Shown: positions 1 through 5,638, counted from the stretch's first letter. The stretch is DNA of 6,591 nt from Acidobacteriaceae bacterium (GCA_003133425.1 PKXI01000064.1:1-6591); one strand, 5' to 3'. Numbers and translations: made by a program. Notes: a model not told the origin generated them from the letters alone.

Positions 1-37
1 GCTGTCATGAAATCAGTTATCTTACTGTAGGCGCCAA

Positions 38-58
38 TTGAGGACTAGTCGGCCTCAA
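38..58. repeat. Inverted repeat downstream of the skp-like gene
   Basis: A perfect 6-base inverted repeat, TTGAGG (38-43) and CCTCAA (53-58), encloses a 9-base loop that contains the palindrome ACTAGT. It lies just past the stop codon of the OmpH/Skp-like gene on the minus strand, where an operon terminator would be expected. No T-run follows it on that strand, so it does not qualify as a strong intrinsic terminator. It could be a weak RNA 3'-end hairpin or chance. Confidence 0.25.
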
Positions 59-63
59 CGAAC

Positions 64-702
64 TTATGGACGGGGAGACGGGCTCTCTGGCAAGGATTCC
101 GGCGCCTTAGTCGGACCGGGGTCGGAAGGTCTCGTGGGAGTTTGCGGTGTGACCGCTCCAGACTGTGTGTCGTAGGCCTTTATGAGCTGATCGGTAATGT
201 CCATGTTGTTGGTGACGTACCAAACCACCGGGGAAGCATCGGTGCCGCGCTCAATTACGGCTGAGTAACCGTGCTGTTGCGCATATGTCTGCAGGAAAGC
301 GAAGACCTTCTGCGCAACGCGCTGGAATACCTGTTGCGATTCTGCTTGCGAATCTGTCCTGAAGTCGTCGGCCTGGCGCTGGAGTTGTTTCTCTTTTCTG
401 TCAAGCGCTTCTGCACTAATCGCCCTCTCTGCGTCGCTGGCCTTCTCGTTAGCATTCTCTAACTTCTTTCTCAACGCCTCGACTTCGTCATTGAGCGCCT
501 GGATCTGCGCTTGCCGGGGTGCAACCTGGGCTTGTAGCAAGGAAAGCGCCTTCTGCGCTTCAGCACTATGAAGTACTACGTCGTTGAAGCTCACGGTAAC
601 AATGCTTTGTGTCGCAGGTTTGGTCGCCGGCGCTTGGGCGCGCGAAGGGAGTGTCAACACCGCGCTACACAACACAAATGCAATCTTGCTCAATTGATTC
701 AT
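64..702 (-). CDS. OmpH/Skp-like periplasmic chaperone
   Basis: A 212-residue secreted protein of the OmpH/Skp type, periplasmic chaperones that hold unfolded outer-membrane proteins. Residues 1-24 look like a signal peptide: Lys6, hydrophobic core IAFVLCSAVLTL, and an AQA-AP cleavage site. Residues 34-45 (IVTVSFNDVVLH) match the short beta-strand that opens the family. Residues about 46-125 are a long, charged, Gln/Ala/Glu-rich coiled coil like the Skp tentacle. The family's closing segment follows, with GYSAVIERG (145-153) and NNMDITDQLIKAYD (165-178). Residues 182-212 are an added Pro/Ser/Thr-rich tail not found in classical Skp. I chose the ATG at 702 because the signal peptide begins there and a GAGAG stretch precedes it. 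A longer form from 741 would overlap the upstream gene and put charged residues ahead of the signal. It is last in the sigma/anti-sigma operon, 28 bases after the anti-sigma stop, suggesting a role in envelope stress. Family call fairly sure; client proteins unknown. Confidence 0.8.
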   Translation of the reverse strand: MNQLSKIAFVLCSAVLTLPSRAQAPATKPATQSIVTVSFNDVVLHSAEAQKALSLLQAQVAPRQAQIQALNDEVEALRKKLENANEKASDAERAISAEALDRKEKQLQRQADDFRTDSQAESQQVFQRVAQKVFAFLQTYAQQHGYSAVIERGTDASPVVWYVTNNMDITDQLIKAYDTQSGAVTPQTPTRPSDPGPTKAPESLPESPSPRP

Positions 703-730
703 CACGATCTCTCTTTTTGCCGAGTGTCGT

Positions 731-1675
731 TCATCGCACACCGTTTCGCGCGAACTGGAACGCAGGTAGATTCCTTTTGAAGTCGGGATTCAACAGTGTG
801 CTGTAAGCATCCGGATCGAATTCGCGACGAAGAACCTGCACGTCACCAGGACCAGGAACGAGGTTACCCTGCGGGCCCCAGGGGGCGAATGGCCGATGTT
901 CGCACTCAGCCAACAGCCGTGGTGGATCGTTTTTCACGAACTCTAAAGGCCCAGCAAAGTGGAGTTTCGGCATCCCGAAGCGAGTCGGAGACCACTGGAT
1001 AATCTGATCAAGTGTCCCGGTCAGAAGAAATGGAGGAGGAAATATTGTGACGTTTCGCGAGTACACGGTCAGATCGAATGGAGTTTGATCGGGATCAACT
1101 GAACCAAGCCGGAACGGCCGTCCATGACCAATAGCCTGAGAGACCGACAATGGAGTTTTGTGCCCATTTCGGCTTGCTTTCTTCCGGCTCAAAGTTCGGC
1201 TAGCTCGCGCTCCATTTGGTGCGACATCCTTTGACGCTCCAAGTGAAACGCCTCCCCCATCACTAAGTGATCTTGCGACACTCGCAACACCGCCCTTCCC
1301 AGTTTCGCCGGTAGATTCTGTTAGGGAACCAAAGTGTAAGGTCGCCGATACCAGCAACAGCACCAAGAGAAACACCGCGGTCAGGGTGGGACCGTTAAGA
1401 GCGACGCTTGTAGCGCGGGAGTTCAGCGGAACGCCTTCGCTATTAGCTCGCGTGATGAAGCGCTCCAGCATGTCTTTTGGTATCCGAATGCCCGGTTGGT
1501 TCAGCGCGTGAGCAGAGAATAACTGGGCGCTTAGTTGAGTCATCTCAATCAGACGATTACTGCAGGACGAACAATACTTAGAGTGCTCATGCAACTCCGC
1601 CAACTCCATGCTTGTAAGCTGTCCGCTCGCTGCTAGTGCGCAGAGCACTTCAAAATGAGTGTGGTTCACTGTCAT
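731..1675 (-). CDS. Zinc-finger anti-sigma factor, single membrane span
   Basis: A 314-residue anti-sigma factor of the ZAS class. It would sit in the inner membrane and bind the ECF sigma factor encoded just upstream. The cytoplasmic N-terminus carries H31-x3-C35-x2-C38, the signature of zinc-binding anti-sigma domains, with C12 in the place of the fourth ligand and H29 nearby. The motif FEVLCALAASGQLT (8-21) is typical, from memory, of acidobacterial members. One membrane helix covers about residues 95-115 (LTAVFLLVLLLVSATLHFG). A basic linker (about 157-173) and a roughly 140-residue extracytoplasmic domain follow; I do not recognise that domain, which could be the sensor. The ATG at 1675 is chosen because its ATGA overlaps the sigma stop and GGAAGGAG lies just upstream. 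Overlap and order imply co-translation in fixed ratio with the sigma factor. Regulation probably involves proteolysis or a conformational or redox change in the zinc site, but the sequence does not decide which. Confidence 0.82.
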   Translation of the reverse strand: MTVNHTHFEVLCALAASGQLTSMELAELHEHSKYCSSCSNRLIEMTQLSAQLFSAHALNQPGIRIPKDMLERFITRANSEGVPLNSRATSVALNGPTLTAVFLLVLLLVSATLHFGSLTESTGETGKGGVASVARSLSDGGGVSLGASKDVAPNGARASRTLSRKKASRNGHKTPLSVSQAIGHGRPFRLGSVDPDQTPFDLTVYSRNVTIFPPPFLLTGTLDQIIQWSPTRFGMPKLHFAGPLEFVKNDPPRLLAECEHRPFAPWGPQGNLVPGPGDVQVLRREFDPDAYSTLLNPDFKRNLPAFQFARNGVR

Positions 1676-2394
1676 GCCTCTCCTTCCTTCGAAGCATTGC
1701 CGTTCGATAGAGGCGCGACGCACACAGCCTTCCTGAGCTTTTCCAGACCACGGTAGAGGTTGTGCCGTACAACCCGAACCGTCTCTCCTGTACGAATAGA
1801 AATCTCTTCTGCTGTGAGCCCCTCGTAATAAACCAGTTCAATTGTTCGGCGCTGTCGAGGCTGAAGGCAATTCAATACCTGCTCGATCAGAACGGCTGCT
1901 TCGGCAAGCGAGTAGCCGGGTGAGCGCTCTGGTTCGCGAGGTAACCCAGGCAGGAGTTCGTCGAATGGATCAGTATCAAAGAAACGATTCGCCGCGAGGG
2001 ACCGGAGGCAATTGAATATCCGTTGATACCCAAACATGAACAGCCAGTTTTTGAAGGCTCCCTTGTCCGGATCGAACTGTTGGATAGAACGGAAGACATC
2101 AAGGAATATCTGCTGGACAGCGTCTTCAGCTTCGGCGTCATTCCGCAGGATGCGGCGAGCAACTCCGAGCAGACGTGGACCGTGTCTTTCGAATAAGACC
2201 GTCAAAGCGTCGGCATCACCGCTCTGGAGATTCTCAGCTAATGCTTCGTCGGATTGAAGTTTTTGCCGTAGTCGGCTCAGTAGCGATGTTTCGGCGGCAG
2301 GGATTGTTGCAGGAGCTTCATCGATGGCGTCACCGAACCCCGCAGCTCCGGCAGAGAGTGAGCCTTGGGCAAGCCGCGCAATCCGCAAACTCAT
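1672..2394 (-). CDS. ECF RNA polymerase sigma factor (sigma-70 family)
   Basis: A 240-residue sigma factor with only the two conserved ECF domains, used to direct RNA polymerase to a dedicated promoter set. Sigma region 2 spans about residues 63-131, with the core-binding and -10-reading segment around DAEAEDAVQQIFLDVF (86-101) and FKNWLFMFGYQRI (114-126). Region 4 spans about 168-222 with a helix-turn-helix, LTAEEISIRTGETVRVVRHN (193-212), that would read the -35 element. A variable linker joins them. The N-terminal 50 residues before region 2 are longer than in most ECF factors and show no recognisable domain. No other ATG, GTG or TTG lies in frame upstream before a stop at about 2494-2496. 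The chosen ATG has no convincing ribosome binding site but overlaps, as ATGA, the stop of a possible 22-codon leader ORF, so translational coupling is likely. The gene heads the operon with its anti-sigma factor and a Skp-like chaperone. The ECF subgroup is not assignable here. Confidence 0.88.
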   Translation of the reverse strand: MSLRIARLAQGSLSAGAAGFGDAIDEAPATIPAAETSLLSRLRQKLQSDEALAENLQSGDADALTVLFERHGPRLLGVARRILRNDAEAEDAVQQIFLDVFRSIQQFDPDKGAFKNWLFMFGYQRIFNCLRSLAANRFFDTDPFDELLPGLPREPERSPGYSLAEAAVLIEQVLNCLQPRQRRTIELVYYEGLTAEEISIRTGETVRVVRHNLYRGLEKLRKAVCVAPLSNGNASKEGEA

Positions 2395-2459
2395 CGCGGC
2401 CCGCCCGTGCGAAGCACCCCGAATGGCGCAAATCCGTTTGGAATCCTGTGTGCAATCAT
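2391..2459 (-). CDS. Possible 22-residue leader peptide upstream of the sigma gene
   Basis: A short frame running ATG (2459-2457) to TGA (2393-2391) encodes 22 residues: it begins MIAHRIPNGF, ends TGGPR and is basic overall. Its stop codon overlaps the sigma factor's start codon in an ATGA, the classical arrangement for termination-reinitiation coupling. An AGGAGG Shine-Dalgarno sequence (2473-2478) lies upstream at 13 bases, which is long, although a small hairpin in the gap could change the effective distance. It is not a typical attenuator, since it lacks a run of one amino acid's codons. The alternative is that the AGGAGG is fortuitous and the sigma gene is translated from a weak site of its own. 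Evidence is positional only, and no homology is recognised. Confidence 0.35.
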   Translation of the reverse strand: MIAHRIPNGFAPFGVLRTGGPR

Positions 2460-2461
2460 CC

Positions 2462-2478
2462 GGATCGGCGATCCTCCT
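2462..2478 (-). promoter_or_regulatory. AGGAGG ribosome binding site with overlapping hairpin
   Basis: On the minus strand AGGAGG (2478-2473) is followed by GATC, GCC and GATCC. GGATC (2474-2470) pairs perfectly with GATCC (2466-2462) around a 3-base loop. The stem uses the last two G residues of the Shine-Dalgarno sequence, so folding would partly hide it; opening the stem would expose it. This is the only strong ribosome binding site upstream of the sigma gene. A role in controlling initiation of the leader ORF, and so of the sigma factor, is inference. The stem is only five pairs and may be marginal. Confidence 0.35.
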
Positions 2479-2761
2479 ATTCCTATATGCACTTCAGACT
2501 CACGGTTTTCTCCAAAGGCAACCAAAAATCGGCATATCTATTATCGGTGTTTAGTATTGGCGGAATTATGGGATTCTGGGTAGCTGTTCTCAGCCGATGA
2601 ATGCCGAAGCGATGCCAAATCGCCGATGCTCGATTCGAGATAAGCCGGTCATGGAAACCTGGAATGGGCTGTTATCGCAATTTCACCACGTAGCATCCCG
2701 TTTGCCCGTTACGTCATTCTCTCGCAATCTGCTGAAATCTCATTTTGACCTCAGGGCGACA

Positions 2762-2775
2762 TGGCAGGTCTGCCA
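2762..2775. repeat. Short perfect inverted repeat after the 490-residue membrane protein gene
   Basis: TGGCAG and CTGCCA are separated by GT, giving a perfect 14-base near-palindrome. It starts about 20 bases past the stop codon of the 490-residue membrane protein gene. No T-run follows on the minus strand, so an intrinsic terminator is not supported. A protein-binding site or a weak 3'-end hairpin is possible, as is chance. Confidence 0.25.
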
Positions 2776-2796
2776 GATCTCGAGCCTTACGCGGCA

Positions 2797-4269
2797 TCAG
2801 CGAGGAAGCAAAGCAAACTCTTGAATTGCGATTCTAGGCCCGACTTCGAAATGCTCTACATCCGGAAGGAAGAGCACTGTGATCTCATCGAACTTGCGAA
2901 TCTTTGCGCGGTCGGGGATGGGAAAACGGAGCACCTCATCTGCCGGGACGGACTTGATGGTGAACTGGGCCGGTTCGCTGGAGAGGACCGGCTGGAGGCC
3001 TAGCGAGAGGGACGGCTTGCCGGGCGCGGAGGCGTCCGTAAGCAGGAGGCCGAGAGCGATGGGCCCGCGAAGGTTGTCGCGGTTCTCGACGGCGACCTGG
3101 ATTTCCCGGCAGCGGGAGAGGCGGATTGGAGAGCTGAGGTTCTGAATCGCTTCCATGGTGAGCGGGATGAGGTTGTTGGCCTCGATGTTGACTGCTATCG
3201 GGTTTCCCTGTGCCTGATGGGCTCGGGGGCCAGGACGCTCACCCGGCGGCTGGAAGTACCAGTAGGGTCCATCGAATCGAATGACGAGGGGCCGGACGGC
3301 GCGAGCGGCAAAGGGCGAAATGCTGGCGGGCACGGGAGCGGCGATCTGCTTCTTTTCCGGGATAGGCCAGAGGATGATGCTTTCGTAGCCGGAGATTCCT
3401 GAGACAGAAACGGTGGCGGGGCGGCGGCTGGTGCGGCCGGCATCGCCGCCCTGACCGCTGCCGCGGGCGATGGCAACGTTGGCTGCGTCGACGCGATTGC
3501 GGTGGCCGATACCGTAAAGCAGAACGAAGAGCGTGACAAGAACGGCGGCTGTGGTAAACGAGGTGAGCCGGAGAGCGGCACGGGTGCTGGTGTTGGTGGG
3601 CGCGGAGGCGGGTGTTGGTTCGAGGGTCAGTTTCCACGTGAAGAGGAATGCGGCGAGGGCAAGCGGGGCGCCGGCGTTGAGATAGAAATGATTGATGAGG
3701 AAATATCCGGTTGCGTATAGACAGAGGGCGATGACGTATCCGTGGGCTTCGCGGGGAGCGGTGCGGAGGGTCTCGGCGAAGAGTTCCCTTCCCTCGGAAT
3801 TCGTGGCGGGACCTTGCGGATGAAGAGGGCCAGCTGCGGAGGGAATGATGCGGCGCAGGCCGTTGGCCAGGAGAGCGGCACCCAGAGCGGAAAGGGCGGC
3901 GGCGGCAGGTGAGTCCTGACGCGACAGCAGCGCTATGGAGGGCACCCACACCCAAGCAGCGGCGTTTACAAGCACGAACAGACGGAAGGACAACGGAGGG
4001 TCGAATCTGAAGGGTGTGGATGAACGATTCCAATAAAAGCGAGCACCGCCCATACCGGCAAGAACGGCCCCGGCGACATAGATGAATGCCCGGATGAGGA
4101 GCGAACGGAGCGAGGGTGCGTGCGATGTGGGCAGCCGAAAGAGTAGGAATGCGGCAATGGCAGCATTGACCAGGCCGGCGAGGGCAACGTATCCAGCAAA
4201 GGTTTTGATGCCGATGGGACGCTCGCCCGCCTGAAGTGCGAAGGTCCCGGCTTGAGCTGAGCAGGCCAT
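2797..4269 (-). CDS. Polytopic membrane protein with large C-terminal beta-rich domain, function unknown
   Basis: A 490-residue protein of unrecognised function. The N-terminal half has about six or seven hydrophobic segments, near residues 24-45, 60-75, 95-115, 122-138, 178-193, 199-213 and 236-256. A soluble C-terminal half follows (about 257-490), probably outside the cytoplasm. It contains SGYESIILWPIPEKK (293-307), GPYWYFQPPGERP (334-346) and a Val/Ile-rich stretch up to the C-terminus that looks like a beta-sandwich. From memory this resembles uncharacterised acidobacterial membrane proteins encoded near PadR genes; no catalytic motif or nucleotide-binding site is visible. The ATG at 4269 is chosen because it follows the upstream stop by three bases. 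The nearest Shine-Dalgarno-like AAGGA is about 15 bases away, so translation may depend on reinitiation. It is the last gene of the PadR cluster and lies in the same frame as its upstream neighbour, leaving open a functional link or a once-fused gene. The frame is sure; the function is not known. Confidence 0.75.
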   Translation of the reverse strand: MACSAQAGTFALQAGERPIGIKTFAGYVALAGLVNAAIAAFLLFRLPTSHAPSLRSLLIRAFIYVAGAVLAGMGGARFYWNRSSTPFRFDPPLSFRLFVLVNAAAWVWVPSIALLSRQDSPAAAALSALGAALLANGLRRIIPSAAGPLHPQGPATNSEGRELFAETLRTAPREAHGYVIALCLYATGYFLINHFYLNAGAPLALAAFLFTWKLTLEPTPASAPTNTSTRAALRLTSFTTAAVLVTLFVLLYGIGHRNRVDAANVAIARGSGQGGDAGRTSRRPATVSVSGISGYESIILWPIPEKKQIAAPVPASISPFAARAVRPLVIRFDGPYWYFQPPGERPGPRAHQAQGNPIAVNIEANNLIPLTMEAIQNLSSPIRLSRCREIQVAVENRDNLRGPIALGLLLTDASAPGKPSLSLGLQPVLSSEPAQFTIKSVPADEVLRFPIPDRAKIRKFDEITVLFLPDVEHFEVGPRIAIQEFALLPR

Positions 4270-4272
4270 GCG

Positions 4273-5061
4273 CTATGTGATCATTCCTTGAGGGCGTCTA
4301 CGAAAACGTGAAGTGACTCCCCAAAGCGTGCAGAGGACACAGAGCAGGAAGGGCAGGCGCACGAGCAGCGCGGATTTGCGCATGTCGGCGATGGCAGTGC
4401 GCGGGTCGTTGATGGAGGTGGCGACGGGCTTGTCGCCGTAGCGCACGTCCCATGTTTGCTCGGGTGTCACGTGCCGCACCTCCGTTGGGTTCAGCCTGGT
4501 GATGGTATAGGCCGGGACCGGCGCCAGCGACGGCCCGCTGCCTGCTGCCGTGTGCAGAAACTGCTTGGGCAGCACAATGAGGGCCACCCAGACCGCAAGC
4601 AGCACAGGAATGCTGGCCAGAATCCCCTGCCCCAGCGGCCGCACGCGCAGGCTTCGCCTCAGCCAGAGATGCGGGATTAGATAGACCAGGATTCCCGCCC
4701 AGATAAAGAGCAAATTCGCGGCCAGCATCAGGCCCAGATCGCAGAGGGTAGACCAGGGGAATTCCAGGCTGAGGATGCGGGCGTTGAGCTCGAAACGCTG
4801 CGAGAGGCCGGCGACGATCAGCACCCATCCCGGCGCGAGCATCGACCAGAGGGCCGCGAACAACAGCACTGCCCGGCGGTTCACGATCTCCCTCACCCAC
4901 CCGAAGCCGATTGCGCTGAACACCTGGCGCCTGTACCAGGCAGTTGTGCGACCGTTGCGGAATTCTTCCAACAAATCGCCGGCGAGGGCTTCATCGCAGT
5001 CGCCAGGAGTCCAGTGTTCCAGCATCCAAGTGGCCGCGGATGGAGGGGCGGTGCGATTCAT
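4273..5061 (-). CDS. Membrane protein with permease-prefix-like N-terminus
   Basis: A 262-residue inner-membrane protein. Residues 12-47 hold WMLEHWTPGD, DEALAGDLLEEF and TTAWYRRQV. This pattern resembles the N-terminal 'permease prefix' module that many Acidobacteriota carry, often fused to MacB-like ABC permeases (ADOP family). Here no MacB-type permease core follows. Instead there are about four hydrophobic helices, near 64-86, 105-130, 146-166 and 231-250, with a polar loop (about 170-230) between the last two that may face the periplasm. The tail SRFRRRPQ is basic, consistent with a cytoplasmic C-terminus. The ATG at 5061 overlaps the PadR stop codon as ATGA, and AAGGAAG lies 7 bases upstream, so the start is well supported. 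Co-translation with PadR suggests that PadR regulates it. Function unknown: a membrane anchor or partner for the 490-residue downstream protein is inference. No enzymatic motif is seen. Confidence 0.78.
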   Translation of the reverse strand: MNRTAPPSAATWMLEHWTPGDCDEALAGDLLEEFRNGRTTAWYRRQVFSAIGFGWVREIVNRRAVLLFAALWSMLAPGWVLIVAGLSQRFELNARILSLEFPWSTLCDLGLMLAANLLFIWAGILVYLIPHLWLRRSLRVRPLGQGILASIPVLLAVWVALIVLPKQFLHTAAGSGPSLAPVPAYTITRLNPTEVRHVTPEQTWDVRYGDKPVATSINDPRTAIADMRKSALLVRLPFLLCVLCTLWGVTSRFRRRPQGMIT

Positions 5062-5405
5062 ACGCTGTCTTCCTTGAGTTCAGGTTTGAGTTCGGGGAGT
5101 GCATGCCATAGCCGGGACAAGACGCGGCGGGTTTCGTGCACCTGGCGGAGACCGGCGCGGGTGACCCGGAAATAGCGCTTGGCCTTGCCGCCGCGTTCGG
5201 GCGTGGGATCTCCGAGAGTCGACGAGACCAGGCCTTTGGCTTCCAGGCGCTCGAGAGCCGCATAGACGCTGCCAACCGAAACATTGCGGCCCCGGTGCGC
5301 CTCGAGTTTGCGGGAGATGGGCACGCCGTAAGCCTCCTCGCCAAGGTGGATGACGGCGAGGAGAATCATGAGTTCGAACTCTCCGAAATAGCTCCGGTCT
5401 GTCAT
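5058..5405 (-). CDS. PadR-family transcriptional regulator
   Basis: A 115-residue protein, a normal length for the small PadR subfamily, which consists of a winged helix-turn-helix plus a dimerising C-terminal helix. Visible landmarks are ELMILLAVIHLGEEAYG (11-27), the recognition-helix region SVGSVYAALERLEAKGLV (43-60), the wing with RGGKAKRYFRVTRAG (71-85), and a final helix at about 86-105. PadR proteins are usually local repressors released by a small hydrophobic ligand. The start at 5405 places the usual short N-terminus before the fold; a longer frame from 5441 would add a hydrophobic stretch alien to the family and would swallow the promoter's -35. No Shine-Dalgarno sequence precedes the ATG, and a good promoter ends 7 bases upstream, so the message may be leaderless. 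The stop overlaps the next start (ATGA). It probably controls its own operon, including both membrane proteins; the operator is not identified. Confidence 0.9.
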   Translation of the reverse strand: MTDRSYFGEFELMILLAVIHLGEEAYGVPISRKLEAHRGRNVSVGSVYAALERLEAKGLVSSTLGDPTPERGGKAKRYFRVTRAGLRQVHETRRVLSRLWHALPELKPELKEDSV

Positions 5406-5441
5406 TAATTCAATAATAGCGAAGAAATATAATCCACGCAA
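5406..5441 (-). promoter_or_regulatory. Sigma-70-type promoter for the PadR operon
   Basis: On the minus strand TTGCGT (5441-5436) is followed by exactly 17 bases and then TATTAT (5418-5413). This matches five of six bases of the -10 consensus and the TTG of the -35. The PadR ATG begins 8 bases after the -10 hexamer, so the predicted transcription start is the A at 5406 or the A of the ATG itself. The region is AT-rich compared with its surroundings. No clear dyad that would serve as a PadR operator is visible, though autorepression is common in the family. Confidence 0.5.
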
Positions 5442-5638
5442 CTATCTTGTTAGGCAGGCATCGCCGCGGTTCAATTGATGAAAAACCGCCGATGCACTCG
5501 CCGAGAGTAGAAAAGCATTCGGAATTACGCTCGAAGCGCGCATTGGGCTGTTATCGACAGATGAGGATGAATTGCTCGCATACGGTTGGACGAAGCTTGA
5601 GTCTTCAGCGTTAGATGACGTTGCCAGCCGGAGCGCCG
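5442..5638. other. Intergenic spacer between the glycosyltransferase and PadR operon
   Basis: No complete gene is supported in these 197 bases. A plus-strand frame stays open from 5482 into the antisense of the glycosyltransferase. It reads with a protein-like mix of charged and hydrophobic residues (for example FGITLEARIGLLSTDEDELL), but it has no ATG and no ribosome binding site, and its only early start is a TTG at 5572. It could be a decayed gene end or coincidence. The words CGCCGATGC (5487-5495) and TGGGCTGTTATCG (5544-5556) match the other intergenic region. No intrinsic terminator with a T-run is visible after the glycosyltransferase stop. Confidence 0.4.
5466..5489. repeat. Inverted repeat upstream of the PadR promoter
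   Basis: GCGGTT (5466-5471) and AACCGC (5484-5489) form a perfect 6-base stem around a 12-base loop, about 25 bases upstream of the PadR -35. No T-run follows on the minus strand, so it is not a convincing terminator for the glycosyltransferase gene. It could be a regulatory dyad or chance. Confidence 0.22.

Larger units (their letters stand above)
2395..2796. other. 402-base non-coding stretch upstream of the sigma operon
   Basis: No convincing full-length gene lies here on either strand. On the sigma (minus) strand it holds the leader ORF and AGGAGG site described separately. A plus-strand frame at 2597-2824 has no ribosome binding site, runs into the end of the neighbouring gene and looks random. 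The part around 2521-2580 is the AT-richest I counted (about 42% GC), as expected near a promoter. However, I find no confident -35/-10 pair and no GGAAC-type ECF -35, so sigma autoregulation is not visible. A 'GATAAT' on the minus strand (2549-2554) has no good -35 partner. The words CGCCGATGC (2621-2629) and TGGGCTGTTATCG (2665-2677) recur in the same order in the intergenic region near 5490-5556. Confidence 0.5.

Noticed and set aside
703..741. Upstream start for the Skp-like gene at 741
   Set aside because: It would add 13 charged residues before the signal peptide and overlap the anti-sigma gene. The ATG at 702 has a purine-rich site before it.
1676..1723. Upstream start for the anti-sigma gene at 1723
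   Set aside because: It adds 16 residues that overlap the sigma coding sequence by about 50 bases; the ATGA start at 1675 has an adjacent GGAAGGAG.
2549..2554. GATAAT as a -10 box of the sigma operon promoter
   Set aside because: No acceptable -35 hexamer lies 16-18 bases upstream, and no ECF-type GGAAC element is found in the region.
2622..2640. 'GCTCGATTCGAG' resembling a tRNA T-loop
   Set aside because: No acceptor stem, anticodon arm or D-loop can be matched around it; it is only a short 4-base inverted repeat.
3239..4033. Long minus-strand frame (264 codons) inside the 490-residue membrane protein gene
   Set aside because: Its translation is Arg/His/Pro/Ser-rich with no hydrophobic or domain pattern, typical of an alternate frame of GC-rich coding sequence. 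The overlapping frame has clear membrane helices.
4298..4900. Minus-strand frame of 200 codons inside the 262-residue membrane protein gene
   Set aside because: Low-complexity Ala/Arg/Gly translation without a fold signature; the other frame has overlapping start and stop codons with its neighbours and clear helices.
5406..5441. Longer PadR reading frame starting at 5441
   Set aside because: The extra residues (RGLYFFAIIEL) do not belong to the PadR fold and their codons coincide with the -35/-10 promoter.
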